From assembly GCF_024341905.1 (NCBI RefSeq), contig NZ_BQXY01000002.1:558001-622000 (forward strand): 64,000 bases of DNA, read 5' to 3'. The stretch comes from Clostridium folliculivorans. Its GTDB lineage: Bacteria > Bacillota > Clostridia > Clostridiales > Clostridiaceae. The notes under the pieces are model-generated. The model ran no database searches, was not told the DNA's origin, and saw only the letters and a list, made by a program, of their open reading frames with translations. This document shows positions 27,054-35,270 of the stretch, piece after piece. Numbering within the stretch: position 1 is the first letter of the stretch; each line of letters begins with the position of its first letter. Made by a program: the position numbers and the translations under genes.

Positions 27054-27088
27054 AAATCAGGCCTACTTTTTAAAATAAGCCTGATTTA
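27051..27088 (-). terminator. Terminator of the ytf transporter operon
   Basis: The minus strand has AAATCAGGCTTA / TAGGCCTGATTT with loop and seven U, just after the stop codon at 27095. The rest of the 26786-27094 gap holds the R4 copy. Confidence 0.9.
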
Positions 27089-27094
27089 ATATTT

Positions 27095-28099
27095 TCATGT
27101 AACAACTGTTTTTCTTTTCTCATTTCTTATCACTATAAATCTTTGAAGTGCTATAAAGATAAATAACAGCATTCCAACAGCTATTTTAGTCCACCAAGAA
27201 TTTAGGGTACCATCGAAAATTATAAGATTTTGAATTACTCCAGTGGTCAAAACACCAAACAATGGACCTATGGCAGAGCCAAATCCTCCTGTTAAGATTA
27301 CTCCTCCTATGACACTGGCAGCTATAGCATCCATCTCAGTACCATTGCAATGAAGACCATAGCCTGAAGAAGTGTAAATAGTGTATAATAAACCTCCAAG
27401 AGCCGAGCAGAAACCTGAGAAAGTGTATACTAAAATCTTTGTCTTAGCTACAGGAAGTCCCATAAGTATTGCAGAGTTTTCACTTCCTCCTATAGCATAT
27501 ATATTTCTTCCAAACTTGGTATACTTCAATATATATATTGCCGCAACTACCAAAAGTAAGCTCACAATAACATTTATTGATACGAAAGCATTCTGTCCAA
27601 GATGTATTCTAAATGAAGCGATATTTGAAAACATAGGATTATTTATACTTATAGAATCTACACTTATTAGATAAGCTGCACCTCTAGCAAAAAACATGCC
27701 GGCTAAAGTTATTATCCAAGGATGAAGCTTAAACCTCTGTATTAAATATCCTTGAGTAGTTCCTATAACTATTCCAACAAATAATACAAATATCATTACT
27801 ATGATTGGATTAACTCCCTTTTGCAGTAGAGATCCAGTGATCATGCTTACAAAAGCAACCATTGCACCTACCGAAAGATCTATTCCTCCTGTCAATATTG
27901 TAAAAGTCTCCCCAATGGTTAGTGCAATTAAATATGAATTATCAATCAAAAGATTTGAAAAAACTTGGACACTAAAGAAATTATCATACTTTATACCGCC
28001 AGCTACAAAAAGCAAGATAAACAATGCTATGGTTGCATATATTGAAGCATTCCCTTGGTTCGGTTTGATCCCCGCTAAATTAACAGCTTTCATTTTCAT
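27095..28099 (-). CDS. yjfF: Sugar ABC transporter permease, YjfF-like
   Basis: A 334-aa permease of the RbsC/AraH class with about ten membrane segments. The family signature GGIDLSVGAMVAFVSM is at about 70-85, and the EAA-like AIGGSENSAILMGLP near 205 should contact the ATPase. It ends with VIGGVILTGGFGSAIG. By context it is one of two permeases of a furanose importer like YtfQRT-YjfF. GGAGG lies 9 nt before the ATG. The start overlaps the upstream permease by 20 nt. Confidence 0.87.
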   Translation of the reverse strand: MKMKAVNLAGIKPNQGNASIYATIALFILLFVAGGIKYDNFFSVQVFSNLLIDNSYLIALTIGETFTILTGGIDLSVGAMVAFVSMITGSLLQKGVNPIIVMIFVLFVGIVIGTTQGYLIQRFKLHPWIITLAGMFFARGAAYLISVDSISINNPMFSNIASFRIHLGQNAFVSINVIVSLLLVVAAIYILKYTKFGRNIYAIGGSENSAILMGLPVAKTKILVYTFSGFCSALGGLLYTIYTSSGYGLHCNGTEMDAIAASVIGGVILTGGFGSAIGPLFGVLTTGVIQNLIIFDGTLNSWWTKIAVGMLLFIFIALQRFIVIRNEKRKTVVT

Positions 28100-29123
28100 A
28101 TGCCTTTAGCCTCCTTTCCTTACTGCCTGTAAACTTAAGAATTAGCTTTCTAAACTCTTCGTTTTGGATAAGACATACTACTATAACTACTATCGCTTTT
28201 ACAACAAGAGTTGTTTCAGGTGGCACACCCATACTGTAGATTGTAGTGGTCAAGGTCTGTATAAATAGTGCTCCAACTACAGTTCCTCCGAGATAAAATC
28301 TTCCGCCATTCATTGAAGTACCTCCAATAACTGTAGCTAATATAGCGTCAAGTTCCATCCAAAGTCCTGCATTATTAGCGTCTGCACTTTTTATATTTGA
28401 ACATATAATTATACCTGCTAGACCTGCTAGTGCTCCTGTTATTACATAAAGAATAAACTTTACTTTTTTAGAATTTATACCTGAGTATCTACTTGAGGTG
28501 CTATTAATGCCTACAGCTTCTACAAATACACCTAAGGCAGTTCGTCTCATAAGTAGATATATAATTAATATCACCGCTATAGTAATATAAACCGACACAG
28601 GAAGGAACAAATATCCCGTACCTATGAAAGTAAAAGACTTATTTGTGAAAGTTAATATCTGTCCCTTAGTTATTAATTGAGCAATACCTCTTCCTACGAT
28701 ATATAGTATAAGGGTACCTACCATGGGCTGAACCCCTATATATGACACCAGCATTCCATTCCACATTCCACAAATTAGGCCTGCGGCAATTCCCACTACA
28801 ATAGCAAGAAAAGTATTTCCGGTATAAACTATAATCGTAGCTGCAACCGCTCCGCTTATAGCAATTATAGATCCTACGGAGATGTCTATACCTTGTGTTG
28901 CAATAACAATTGTCATTCCGAGAGACAAAAGAATTAATGGTGTTGCTCTATTCAATATATCAACAAGACTTCCAAACAGATGTCCATCTTTTACCTCTAA
29001 GCCAAGAAAACCAGGTCTCATTATTAGATTAAAAAGAAGAATTCCTATAAGACATACAAGTGGCCAAAAAATAGAAGAATGATAGATCTTTTTCAATAGA
29101 TTACTATAGTTAAACTTCTCCAC
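28080..29123 (-). CDS. ytfT: Sugar ABC transporter permease, YtfT-like
   Basis: A 347-aa integral membrane permease, RbsC class. ATQGIDISVGSIIAISGAVA at about 80-100 and AVGINSTSSRYSGINSKKVK near 210 are the substrate-channel and ATPase-contact motifs. The start is GTG with AGGAGG 8 nt upstream, lying inside the ytfR 3' end (14-nt overlap), so the two are translationally coupled. It would heterodimerise with the YjfF-like permease. Confidence 0.87.
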   Translation of the reverse strand: MEKFNYSNLLKKIYHSSIFWPLVCLIGILLFNLIMRPGFLGLEVKDGHLFGSLVDILNRATPLILLSLGMTIVIATQGIDISVGSIIAISGAVAATIIVYTGNTFLAIVVGIAAGLICGMWNGMLVSYIGVQPMVGTLILYIVGRGIAQLITKGQILTFTNKSFTFIGTGYLFLPVSVYITIAVILIIYLLMRRTALGVFVEAVGINSTSSRYSGINSKKVKFILYVITGALAGLAGIIICSNIKSADANNAGLWMELDAILATVIGGTSMNGGRFYLGGTVVGALFIQTLTTTIYSMGVPPETTLVVKAIVVIVVCLIQNEEFRKLILKFTGSKERRLKAYENESC

Positions 29124-30645
29124 CGCTTAATCCTCCTTTTGCTATTGTTGTCATTATATTGGCTTCCTCTAATTCCTCTCCTTTTAGTTCTCCTATAATA
29201 TTTCTATCTCTTAAAATCAGTATTCTATCACAGCATTTTACTATTTCAGAAAGCTCTGAAGATATAAATATTATTGTTACTCCTTCATTAGCCAAATCCA
29301 GTACAAGCTTCATGATTTCACTCTTAGCACCAACATCAATCCCTCTTGTAGGTTCATCTAGTATTAATAACTCTGGATTTGTTGCAAGCCATCTAGCTAA
29401 AATAACCTTTTGTTGATTTCCACCACTAAGATTATCAATCCTCTGTTCCATACTTGGTGTCTTTATACCTAACATATCAATATACTTTTGTGCAATTTCC
29501 TGCTGTTGCTTCATAGGAATATATTTGAAAACTCCACGTTTTGATTGAAGAGCTAAAATTATATTTTCCCGTATAGTGAGCTGAGCAACAATCCCTTCAA
29601 CCTTTCTGTCCTCTGGACAAAAACCAAAACCTTCTTCAATAGCTCTTTGAGGATATATATAGGAGTATTCCTTTCCTCTTATTTTTATGTTTCCATGATC
29701 AGCCTTGTCTATTCCAAATATTAACCTTGCACATTCACTCCTACCTGCTCCTAAAAGTCCAGCAAGTCCTAGAACTTCTCCTCTTTTAATCTCAATATTA
29801 AAAGGTTCTATGCTTCCTACTCGTCCAAAACCAGAAGTACTTATTAAATTGCCATCAGCAAATTTTTTCTCTTCTTTTTTGTTTGAGCTATTCAAAGCTT
29901 TAACTTCCTCTATATTTTTACCGATCATTTTAGATACAAGCTCTAGTCTAGAAAGCTTATCAGCATCGTAACTTCCTACCATGTGACCGTTTCTAAGTAC
30001 AGTTATTCTATCTGATATACCATATACTTGGTCTAAAAAATGAGTAACAAATATAATAGACATTCCTTCATTCTTTAATTTTTTCATAATACTAAACAGT
30101 CTTTCAACCTCGCTACTGTCAAGGCTTGAGGTAGGTTCGTCAAGTATAAGTATTCCCCTTGATATATCCACCGCCCTGGCGATGGCGATCATTTGTTGCA
30201 CTGCCACCGAATAAGATGAGAGTATTTTTTTAACATCTATATTTAGGTTAAGTCTTTCTCTTAACAACTTTTCTGCATTTTTATTTATTTCTTTCCAATT
30301 AATACTGCCTGCCTTCATGGGCTGTCTACCAATATAAATATTTTCTGCTACAGTTAGATTAGGACAGAGATTGATTTCCTGATAAACAGTACTTATTCCG
30401 TGCTGTTGTGCATCATAAGTTGATGTAATCTTAATATCATTACCATTTAAAGTTATACTTCCTTCATCTATCTCATAAACTCCTGTAAGAACCTTTATTA
30501 GTGTAGACTTCCCAGCACCGTTTTCACCCATCAGTGCATGAATCTCGCCCTTTCTAAGCTGAAAATCAACCTTTGAAAGAGCTTTAACTCCAGGAAAGGA
30601 TTTACTTATTCCCTTCATACTTAGAACTACACCATCTTCTGCCAT
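29110..30645 (-). CDS. ytfR: Sugar ABC transporter ATP-binding protein (two ATPase domains), YtfR-like
   Basis: A 511-aa cytoplasmic ATPase with two nucleotide-binding domains, as in RbsA/MglA/YtfR. Domain 1 has GENGAGKSTLIKVLTG (about 38-53) and ILDEPTSSLD (about 168). Domain 2 has the degenerate P-loop GLLGAGRSE and intact LSGGNQQKVILARWL and LILDEPTRGID. It energises furanose import. GGAGGGG lies 6 nt before the ATG. It is separated from the binding-protein gene by 551 nt holding a repeat hairpin. Confidence 0.9.
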   Translation of the reverse strand: MAEDGVVLSMKGISKSFPGVKALSKVDFQLRKGEIHALMGENGAGKSTLIKVLTGVYEIDEGSITLNGNDIKITSTYDAQQHGISTVYQEINLCPNLTVAENIYIGRQPMKAGSINWKEINKNAEKLLRERLNLNIDVKKILSSYSVAVQQMIAIARAVDISRGILILDEPTSSLDSSEVERLFSIMKKLKNEGMSIIFVTHFLDQVYGISDRITVLRNGHMVGSYDADKLSRLELVSKMIGKNIEEVKALNSSNKKEEKKFADGNLISTSGFGRVGSIEPFNIEIKRGEVLGLAGLLGAGRSECARLIFGIDKADHGNIKIRGKEYSYIYPQRAIEEGFGFCPEDRKVEGIVAQLTIRENIILALQSKRGVFKYIPMKQQQEIAQKYIDMLGIKTPSMEQRIDNLSGGNQQKVILARWLATNPELLILDEPTRGIDVGAKSEIMKLVLDLANEGVTIIFISSELSEIVKCCDRILILRDRNIIGELKGEELEEANIMTTIAKGGLSGGEV

Positions 30646-31059
30646 ATATCTCCCCTCCTTTTAAAATAGTAAATATAGAATCATATCAAATTGACTTTAT
30701 TAAATAATACATATAAATCTTAATATCATGCTATCTCAACCAATTGAAATTTCACAAATACATTTTCTTAACTACAAATTCCAATATTCCAATGTTAACT
30801 GTTTACCTACAAGCATAAACTAAACTTTTAGAAGATACTTATAACTTAAAAGTATATACAATTTATCAACTCACACTTTTAAAAATATATAAGTTCCAAC
30901 AAGTTTTATTCATAAAAGTATTGAAGTAAGAATGCTTTAGGCCATTAATTTATGAAGAAAATCAAATAGAACTTATATATCAATCCCCAAAGTATTGTCT
31001 GGAACTACGCTCAATTTCAAGGGGGGCATTTTTAATCTACTCTTTGTTTAACATTATTG

Positions 31060-31155
31060 TTGAAATTAAGGTGTTACTACTAAGATACTATATGAGTGAG
31101 TTATTAGATTTGATAGACTCATTAAAGTATCTGACAAGTGGCACCTTAATTTCAA
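31060..31155. repeat. R1 repeat copy between ytfQ and ytfR
   Basis: TTGAAATTAAGGTGTTAC at the left and GGCACCTTAATTTCAA at the right pair perfectly at the ends. Arms also pair at GATACTATATGAGTGAGT / GACTCATTAAAGTATC. Compared with the 32505 copy (AAGTGG / CCACTT) the change to AAGGTG / CACCTT is compensatory. It would fold into one long intercistronic hairpin. Nothing else is visible in the 30646-31196 gap. Confidence 0.8.
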
Positions 31156-31196
31156 TGCAGTTCTTAAACTTAACCTTAGCCTAAGCTTTAAAAAGC

Positions 31197-32201
31197 TTAA
31201 TACTTTCTATTTGGAAGCTCTTTTTTAGCTTGATCGCCTACAAAAACACCTTCATTGGATTTTATCCATTTATCTACTGTCTTACCTGCAGCTAAGTCTT
31301 TTGCAGCTTGTAATATTTGAGGCCCTAGAAGCGGATTACACTCAACAACACCTGTACTCTTTCCATCTGCTACAGCTTGGAAAGCATCCTTAATACCATC
31401 TATAGAAACTATAGCAACGTCTACGCCTGGTTTAAGTCCATATTCTTCTATAGCTTGAATAGCTCCCATTGCCATGTCGTCATTATGTGCATAAACAGCT
31501 TGAATATTTTTACCTTCTGACTTTAAGAAAGCTTCCATAACTTCTTTACCTTTAGCACGGCTAAAATCACCAGATTGTGATTTTATAACCTTATAGCCTG
31601 GGTAGTCCTTAATGTAATCTGCAAAACCCTTTTGTCTGTCATTTGCAGCACTTGCTCCAACAGTTCCTTGAAGCTCAACTATATTTAACTTTGCATCTTT
31701 TCCAAACTTGTCAGTCAAAATTTTACCTGCACTCTTACCTTCTGCAATAAAGTCTGAACCTATAAAAGTTGAATATAAGGAATCATCACTAACCTTAACA
31801 CCTCTATCAACTAATATAATTGGAATCTTTGCATCTTTTGCTTCTTTAAAAACAGTATCCCAACCTGTTTCAACTACTGGTGCAAGAGCAATTACATCAA
31901 CCTTTTGAGCTATAAAGGATCTTAAAGCCTTTATCTGGTTTTCTTGCTTTTGCTGAGCATCAGAAAATTTAAGTTCAACATTTGAGTCAAGATTAGGTAT
32001 TTCCTTGATTGAATTAGTTTCAGCAGTTCTCCATCCACTTTCTGCACCTATTTGTGAAAATCCCAAAACTAATTTCTTGCTAGTTGTATTTGCACTTTTG
32101 TCTCCACCTGAATTATTTGTACTAGAGCTTCCACAACCAATTGCTACTGTTGCAGTCAAAGCTAAAGTTAATGCTAGTGCTACTAATTTTTTTAATTTCA
32201 T
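31197..32201 (-). CDS. ytfQ: Galactofuranose-type sugar-binding lipoprotein, YtfQ-like
   Basis: A 334-aa lipoprotein. A lipobox signal peptide ends VAIGC (Cys about 23), followed by a Ser/Asn-rich linker, then a periplasmic-binding-protein I fold. LVLGFSQIGAESGWRTAETN is close to the N-terminus of mature E. coli YtfQ, which binds galactofuranose; PIILVDRGV, VYAHNDDMAMGAIQAIEE and VSIDGIKDAF are conserved ligand-site and hinge regions. GGGGGA lies 6 nt before the ATG. It supplies substrate to the ATPase and permeases downstream. The promoter region has a TATAAT but a poor -35 box, suggesting activator dependence. Confidence 0.9.
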   Translation of the reverse strand: MKLKKLVALALTLALTATVAIGCGSSSTNNSGGDKSANTTSKKLVLGFSQIGAESGWRTAETNSIKEIPNLDSNVELKFSDAQQKQENQIKALRSFIAQKVDVIALAPVVETGWDTVFKEAKDAKIPIILVDRGVKVSDDSLYSTFIGSDFIAEGKSAGKILTDKFGKDAKLNIVELQGTVGASAANDRQKGFADYIKDYPGYKVIKSQSGDFSRAKGKEVMEAFLKSEGKNIQAVYAHNDDMAMGAIQAIEEYGLKPGVDVAIVSIDGIKDAFQAVADGKSTGVVECNPLLGPQILQAAKDLAAGKTVDKWIKSNEGVFVGDQAKKELPNRKY

Positions 32202-32218
32202 AACTATTCCCCCATTAC

Positions 32219-32236
32219 TTTGTAATCATTTACAAA
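32219..32236. promoter_or_regulatory. Palindrome in the ytfQ leader
   Basis: TTTGTAATCATTTACAAA, an inverted repeat of TTTGTAA with a 4-bp centre, lies between the -10-like TATAAT and the ytfQ start codon. It is a candidate operator. Confidence 0.45.
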
Positions 32237-32313
32237 TTTATTATATAATGTATCCTACTTTTTGTATTTGCATTAATCAGTAATTTTGTATACTATTTGT
32301 ACTGAATAAAGAA

Positions 32314-32410
32314 GTTGATAAGCGAATTAATTCAGTGAATTTTTTACGCACCTGCTTTTCTGTATGCATATGATGAACCTTACAGGCGAACAAGATTTGT
32401 TTTTTACTAT
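32314..32410 (+). repeat. R2 repeat copy
   Basis: Hairpin GCGAATTAATTCAGTGAATT with a T-run, then ACGCACCTGCTTTTCTGTAT, GCATATGATGAACCTTACAG, GCGAACAAG and TTTTTTACT. It lies upstream of ytfQ. Confidence 0.7.
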
Positions 32411-32504
32411 AAATATAAAAAGCTCCATAAAATCAAAGACCCTGCATAAATAGAGAGTATTCCCTCTAAAATGCTTGGTCTTTATGTTTTATATATAGTT
32501 ACTA

Positions 32505-32802
32505 TTGAAATTAAGTGGTTATGCAGGAGATGCTATATGAGCGAGCTATTAGAATTAAATGATTTTTTCAGATGAAGTGGCGTAAAAAACTGTACTGTTC
32601 GAACGTAGTGAGTTTACAGTTTTAGCCAAAGATGCAACACTTCAGCCATTAAACTATTTTCAAAGCTCTGCTGGTTTCTTAGCAGAGAATTTGAAAATAT
32701 AAAATCAATTATGAAGTGGTGCATCGGTGAAATATGACAAAATCATATTAATTCTTTGCGTAAGCTCATTAAAGCATCGGATGAATAACCACTTAATTTC
32801 AA
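32505..32802 (+). repeat. R1 repeat copy with an R3 copy inside
   Basis: The left arm starts TTGAAATTAAGTGG, TTATGCAGGAGATGCTATAT, GAGCGAGC. The right arm ends GCTCATTAAAGCATCGGATG, AATAACCACTTAATTTCAA. The arms stay complementary for about 80 bp, through GAATTAAATGATTTT. The centre is an AAACTGTA...TTTACAGTTT hairpin. The R3 copy at 32631-32725 interrupts the element between TTTTAGCC and AATATGAC. There is a mini-ORF MSELLELNDFFR with AGGAG 7 nt before its ATG. Confidence 0.8.
32631..32725. repeat. R3 repeat copy nested in R1
   Basis: GATGCAACACTTCAG at the left and GAAGTGGTGCATC at the right. Inner stems are CTCTGCT / AGCAGAG and ATTTTCAAA / TTTGAAAAT. The R1 copy at 57932 lacks this segment at the same place. 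Confidence 0.8.
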
Positions 32803-32828
32803 ATTTAGGTAAGCTAATTTATACTTTA

Positions 32829-33806
32829 TTAATTAAGAAACTCCATATTGCTGAGATACTTATCTAAGTTTTCCTTTGTTATCTTATCACTACTTAATAT
32901 AATTTCTTTAGGGATACTTTGCTTTTTGCTCAATATTTCAATAGCGTATTTTACAGCATCTTTACCTCCAGTCTCGCAAGTAAAGGTTCCCTGAAGAATT
33001 CCTTTATCCACTAAGTCAAGACCACCATTTGCACCTAGAAGTCCATCCACTCCGATAACTTTAATATTTTTAAGTCCTAATTTATAAGCTGCTCTATATG
33101 CGCCAAGTGCCATGTAATCATTGTGAGCAAATATAACATCTATATCTTTTTCTTCTGCAAGTAATTCAGAAACTTTATCTTCTGTTTCATCTCTTTGCCA
33201 TTCACCTATTACAGTTCTAGAAATTTCTATATTTTTATGATCTTTCAACACCTCTTTGAACCCTTTACTTCTTTCAATCACAGGAGGTGAATTAAGCATA
33301 CCTTGTACCTCTATGACTTTACCTTGTTTATTTCCAATTAGATTTGACACAAGTTTACCAGCTTGTATACCTATTGATTCATTGTCTGGTCCAATATACA
33401 AAGTATAGTCTGCCCCCTCTACTGGTCTATCTAAAACTATTACAGGGATTCGCTTATATGTTTCTGATACTAAAGGTGTTAGCTTTTTTGAATCATCTAT
33501 TGCCACTATTAACAAATCAACCCCATAATCTGAAAGCTCTTGTATATCTTTTTTCTGTCTTTCTGAATCGCCTCCAGCATCTTTATAAATTATCTTTAAA
33601 TTGCTGTACTTTTTGGCTTCATTTATTATTTCCTCGTTCATTGATATCCGCCAAGGCTCAGTTAAATTTGCTTGAGACATACCTATAACAAACTCTACCC
33701 CTTCAGATTTTTTTGTTCTTCCTACTAAAACAGAAATAAAACATAGCACGATTATAAAAATTAATACCATGATTATTTTTTTAGGTATTAATATTTTTCT
33801 ATCCAA
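32829..33806 (-). CDS. Membrane-anchored sugar-binding sensor protein (XylFII-like)
   Basis: A 325-aa protein. It has an uncleaved N-terminal membrane helix at about 10-28 (IIMVLIFIIVLCFISVLVG) and no proper lipobox, then a periplasmic-binding-protein I domain paralogous to the YtfQ protein (FVIGMSQANLTEPWRISMNE, PVIVLDRPV, VIFAHNDYMALGAYRAA, IGVDGLLGA). An anchored binding protein next to a YesN regulator resembles XylFII of C. beijerinckii, which presents ligand to a LytS kinase. I prefer the TTG at 33806 with GGAGG 8 nt upstream; a GTG at 33812 is too close. It overlaps the response regulator gene by 8 nt. Confidence 0.82.
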   Translation of the reverse strand: MDRKILIPKKIIMVLIFIIVLCFISVLVGRTKKSEGVEFVIGMSQANLTEPWRISMNEEIINEAKKYSNLKIIYKDAGGDSERQKKDIQELSDYGVDLLIVAIDDSKKLTPLVSETYKRIPVIVLDRPVEGADYTLYIGPDNESIGIQAGKLVSNLIGNKQGKVIEVQGMLNSPPVIERSKGFKEVLKDHKNIEISRTVIGEWQRDETEDKVSELLAEEKDIDVIFAHNDYMALGAYRAAYKLGLKNIKVIGVDGLLGANGGLDLVDKGILQGTFTCETGGKDAVKYAIEILSKKQSIPKEIILSSDKITKENLDKYLSNMEFLN

Positions 33807-35010
33807 TTCCACTCCCTCCCCTATATTCAGTTGGAGAGATTCCCATAACTTTCTTAAAGGCTTTACAAAAATAATGTTGATTACTATAGCCTACCATCTC
33901 GGCTACCTGATAAATCTTTATAGTTGGGTCATCCATTATAAATATTGACTTTTTGATTCTTAAATTGGTTAAATAATCAATGAAAGAAGATCCAGTTTCT
34001 TGCTTTATAATTCTACTTAAATACGAGGGATTGGCATTAAATTGTTCTGCAACTACTTCCAAGCTTAAATCATTTGAAAAATAATTACCTTCTATATACT
34101 TTATAGCTAAAAGCACTACAGGTTTAAGCATTGCTTTTTCATTGATAACGTTTACTAAAGATTTATAGGCTTGTTTAATTCCAACAATACCATTTGAAAT
34201 CTTTCTCTGTTCCAGAAGAATATTAAACTTAAGATGTTTCAATATTTTTTCTTCTATAATAGTACCAATGCTTATCCATTCATAAGTATTATCTATTTTG
34301 AAAACTATCATAATATTATCTTCATTATCAACATAATTAAATATAGGTTCAAAATCTCCCAGCACTTCATAGCATATATTTATTATGGCAAAACTCAGAA
34401 GCCTATTATCCCACTTTTTTGATACTATTTCAGTATTAAACCTATCCAAAACCTTTATTACCACTATTCCAACATTGTTGTCTATATTTATCTTAAGAAA
34501 TTTCAATTCATTAACAACGGCTTCGAAGGGCATATTTCCACTTAACCAGCTATTTACAAAGCTATGTCTTAGAGTATTTATATTGCTATCAAACTGTTTA
34601 TTAACCCAGTCTAAATAGTTCCTACGTTCTCTTACCTTATTTAATTCCTCAATTACTCTCGTAATAGCATCTTTAAGACTTTCTTTATTTACAGGCTTCA
34701 GAATATAATCAAAAATCTTAAGTTTTATAGCTTGCTGCATGTATTCAAACTCATCATGTCCTGTAATAATTATGATCATACATTCTTTATCAGAAGCTTT
34801 TAATCTAGTGATAAGCTCTAAACCATTTAAGAAAGGCATGCATATATCTAAGAGGATTATGTCTGGACATGTCTTTTGTGCTAAGCTTAAGGCCATTTCT
34901 CCATCTTCTGCCTCTCCAACAACTTCTATATCAAGTTGTTCCCACTCGATAGCTTTTCTAATTCCTCTTCTTATTCTTGCCTCATCATCTGCTATCATCA
35001 ATTTAAACAT
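33799..35010 (-). CDS. YesN/AraC-type response regulator
   Basis: A 403-aa regulator. The receiver domain at about 1-120 has acidic pocket DDE, the phospho-Asp in IILLDICMPFLNG and Lys in YILKPVNK. A ~150-residue linker follows. A C-terminal AraC domain (about 300-400) has YLSRIIKQETGSSFIDYLTN and MVGYSNQHYFCKAFKKVMGI. It is probably phosphorylated by the YesM kinase at 25004 and activates ytfQRT-yjfF. GGAGG lies 12 nt before the ATG. It is the first gene of the sensor operon. Confidence 0.9.
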   Translation of the reverse strand: MFKLMIADDEARIRRGIRKAIEWEQLDIEVVGEAEDGEMALSLAQKTCPDIILLDICMPFLNGLELITRLKASDKECMIIIITGHDEFEYMQQAIKLKIFDYILKPVNKESLKDAITRVIEELNKVRERRNYLDWVNKQFDSNINTLRHSFVNSWLSGNMPFEAVVNELKFLKINIDNNVGIVVIKVLDRFNTEIVSKKWDNRLLSFAIINICYEVLGDFEPIFNYVDNEDNIMIVFKIDNTYEWISIGTIIEEKILKHLKFNILLEQRKISNGIVGIKQAYKSLVNVINEKAMLKPVVLLAIKYIEGNYFSNDLSLEVVAEQFNANPSYLSRIIKQETGSSFIDYLTNLRIKKSIFIMDDPTIKIYQVAEMVGYSNQHYFCKAFKKVMGISPTEYRGGSGIG

Positions 35011-35187
35011 CTTCTATCTCTTCCTCCATTATTTTATATAATTTTAACGTAAGACATAGACTGCTTAATGCAAAAGATTCAGTAATATCAGCAAGTCCTT
35101 TACCAACTCTATATATATTGCTTAGCTTTTGATAATATTCATGCACAAGCCATTAAATTCACTAACAATATTCTTTGATTTTTAAAT

Positions 35188-35223
35188 TAGTACTAGAATT
35201 TATATTTTAAAATTCTAGTACTA
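35188..35223. terminator. Hairpin downstream of the ABC-2 permease gene
   Basis: TAGTACTAGAATTT / AAATTCTAGTACTA, a near-perfect stem. The U-tract is weak on both strands, so it may serve as a mutual terminator. Confidence 0.5.
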
Positions 35224-35270
35224 CATTCTGTGGGAGATTAAAAGTAGATTTTTGATCCAAGTAATCATTT

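Noticed and set aside
32442..32486. AAAGACC...GGTCTTT hairpin as a strong terminator
   Set aside because: Stem is real but the U-tract is weak on both strands; left as an unassigned hairpin next to the R2 and R1 copies.
33344..33688. Plus-strand 114-aa open frame
   Set aside because: Antisense to the anchored sugar-binding protein gene; no recognisable domain or ribosome binding site.
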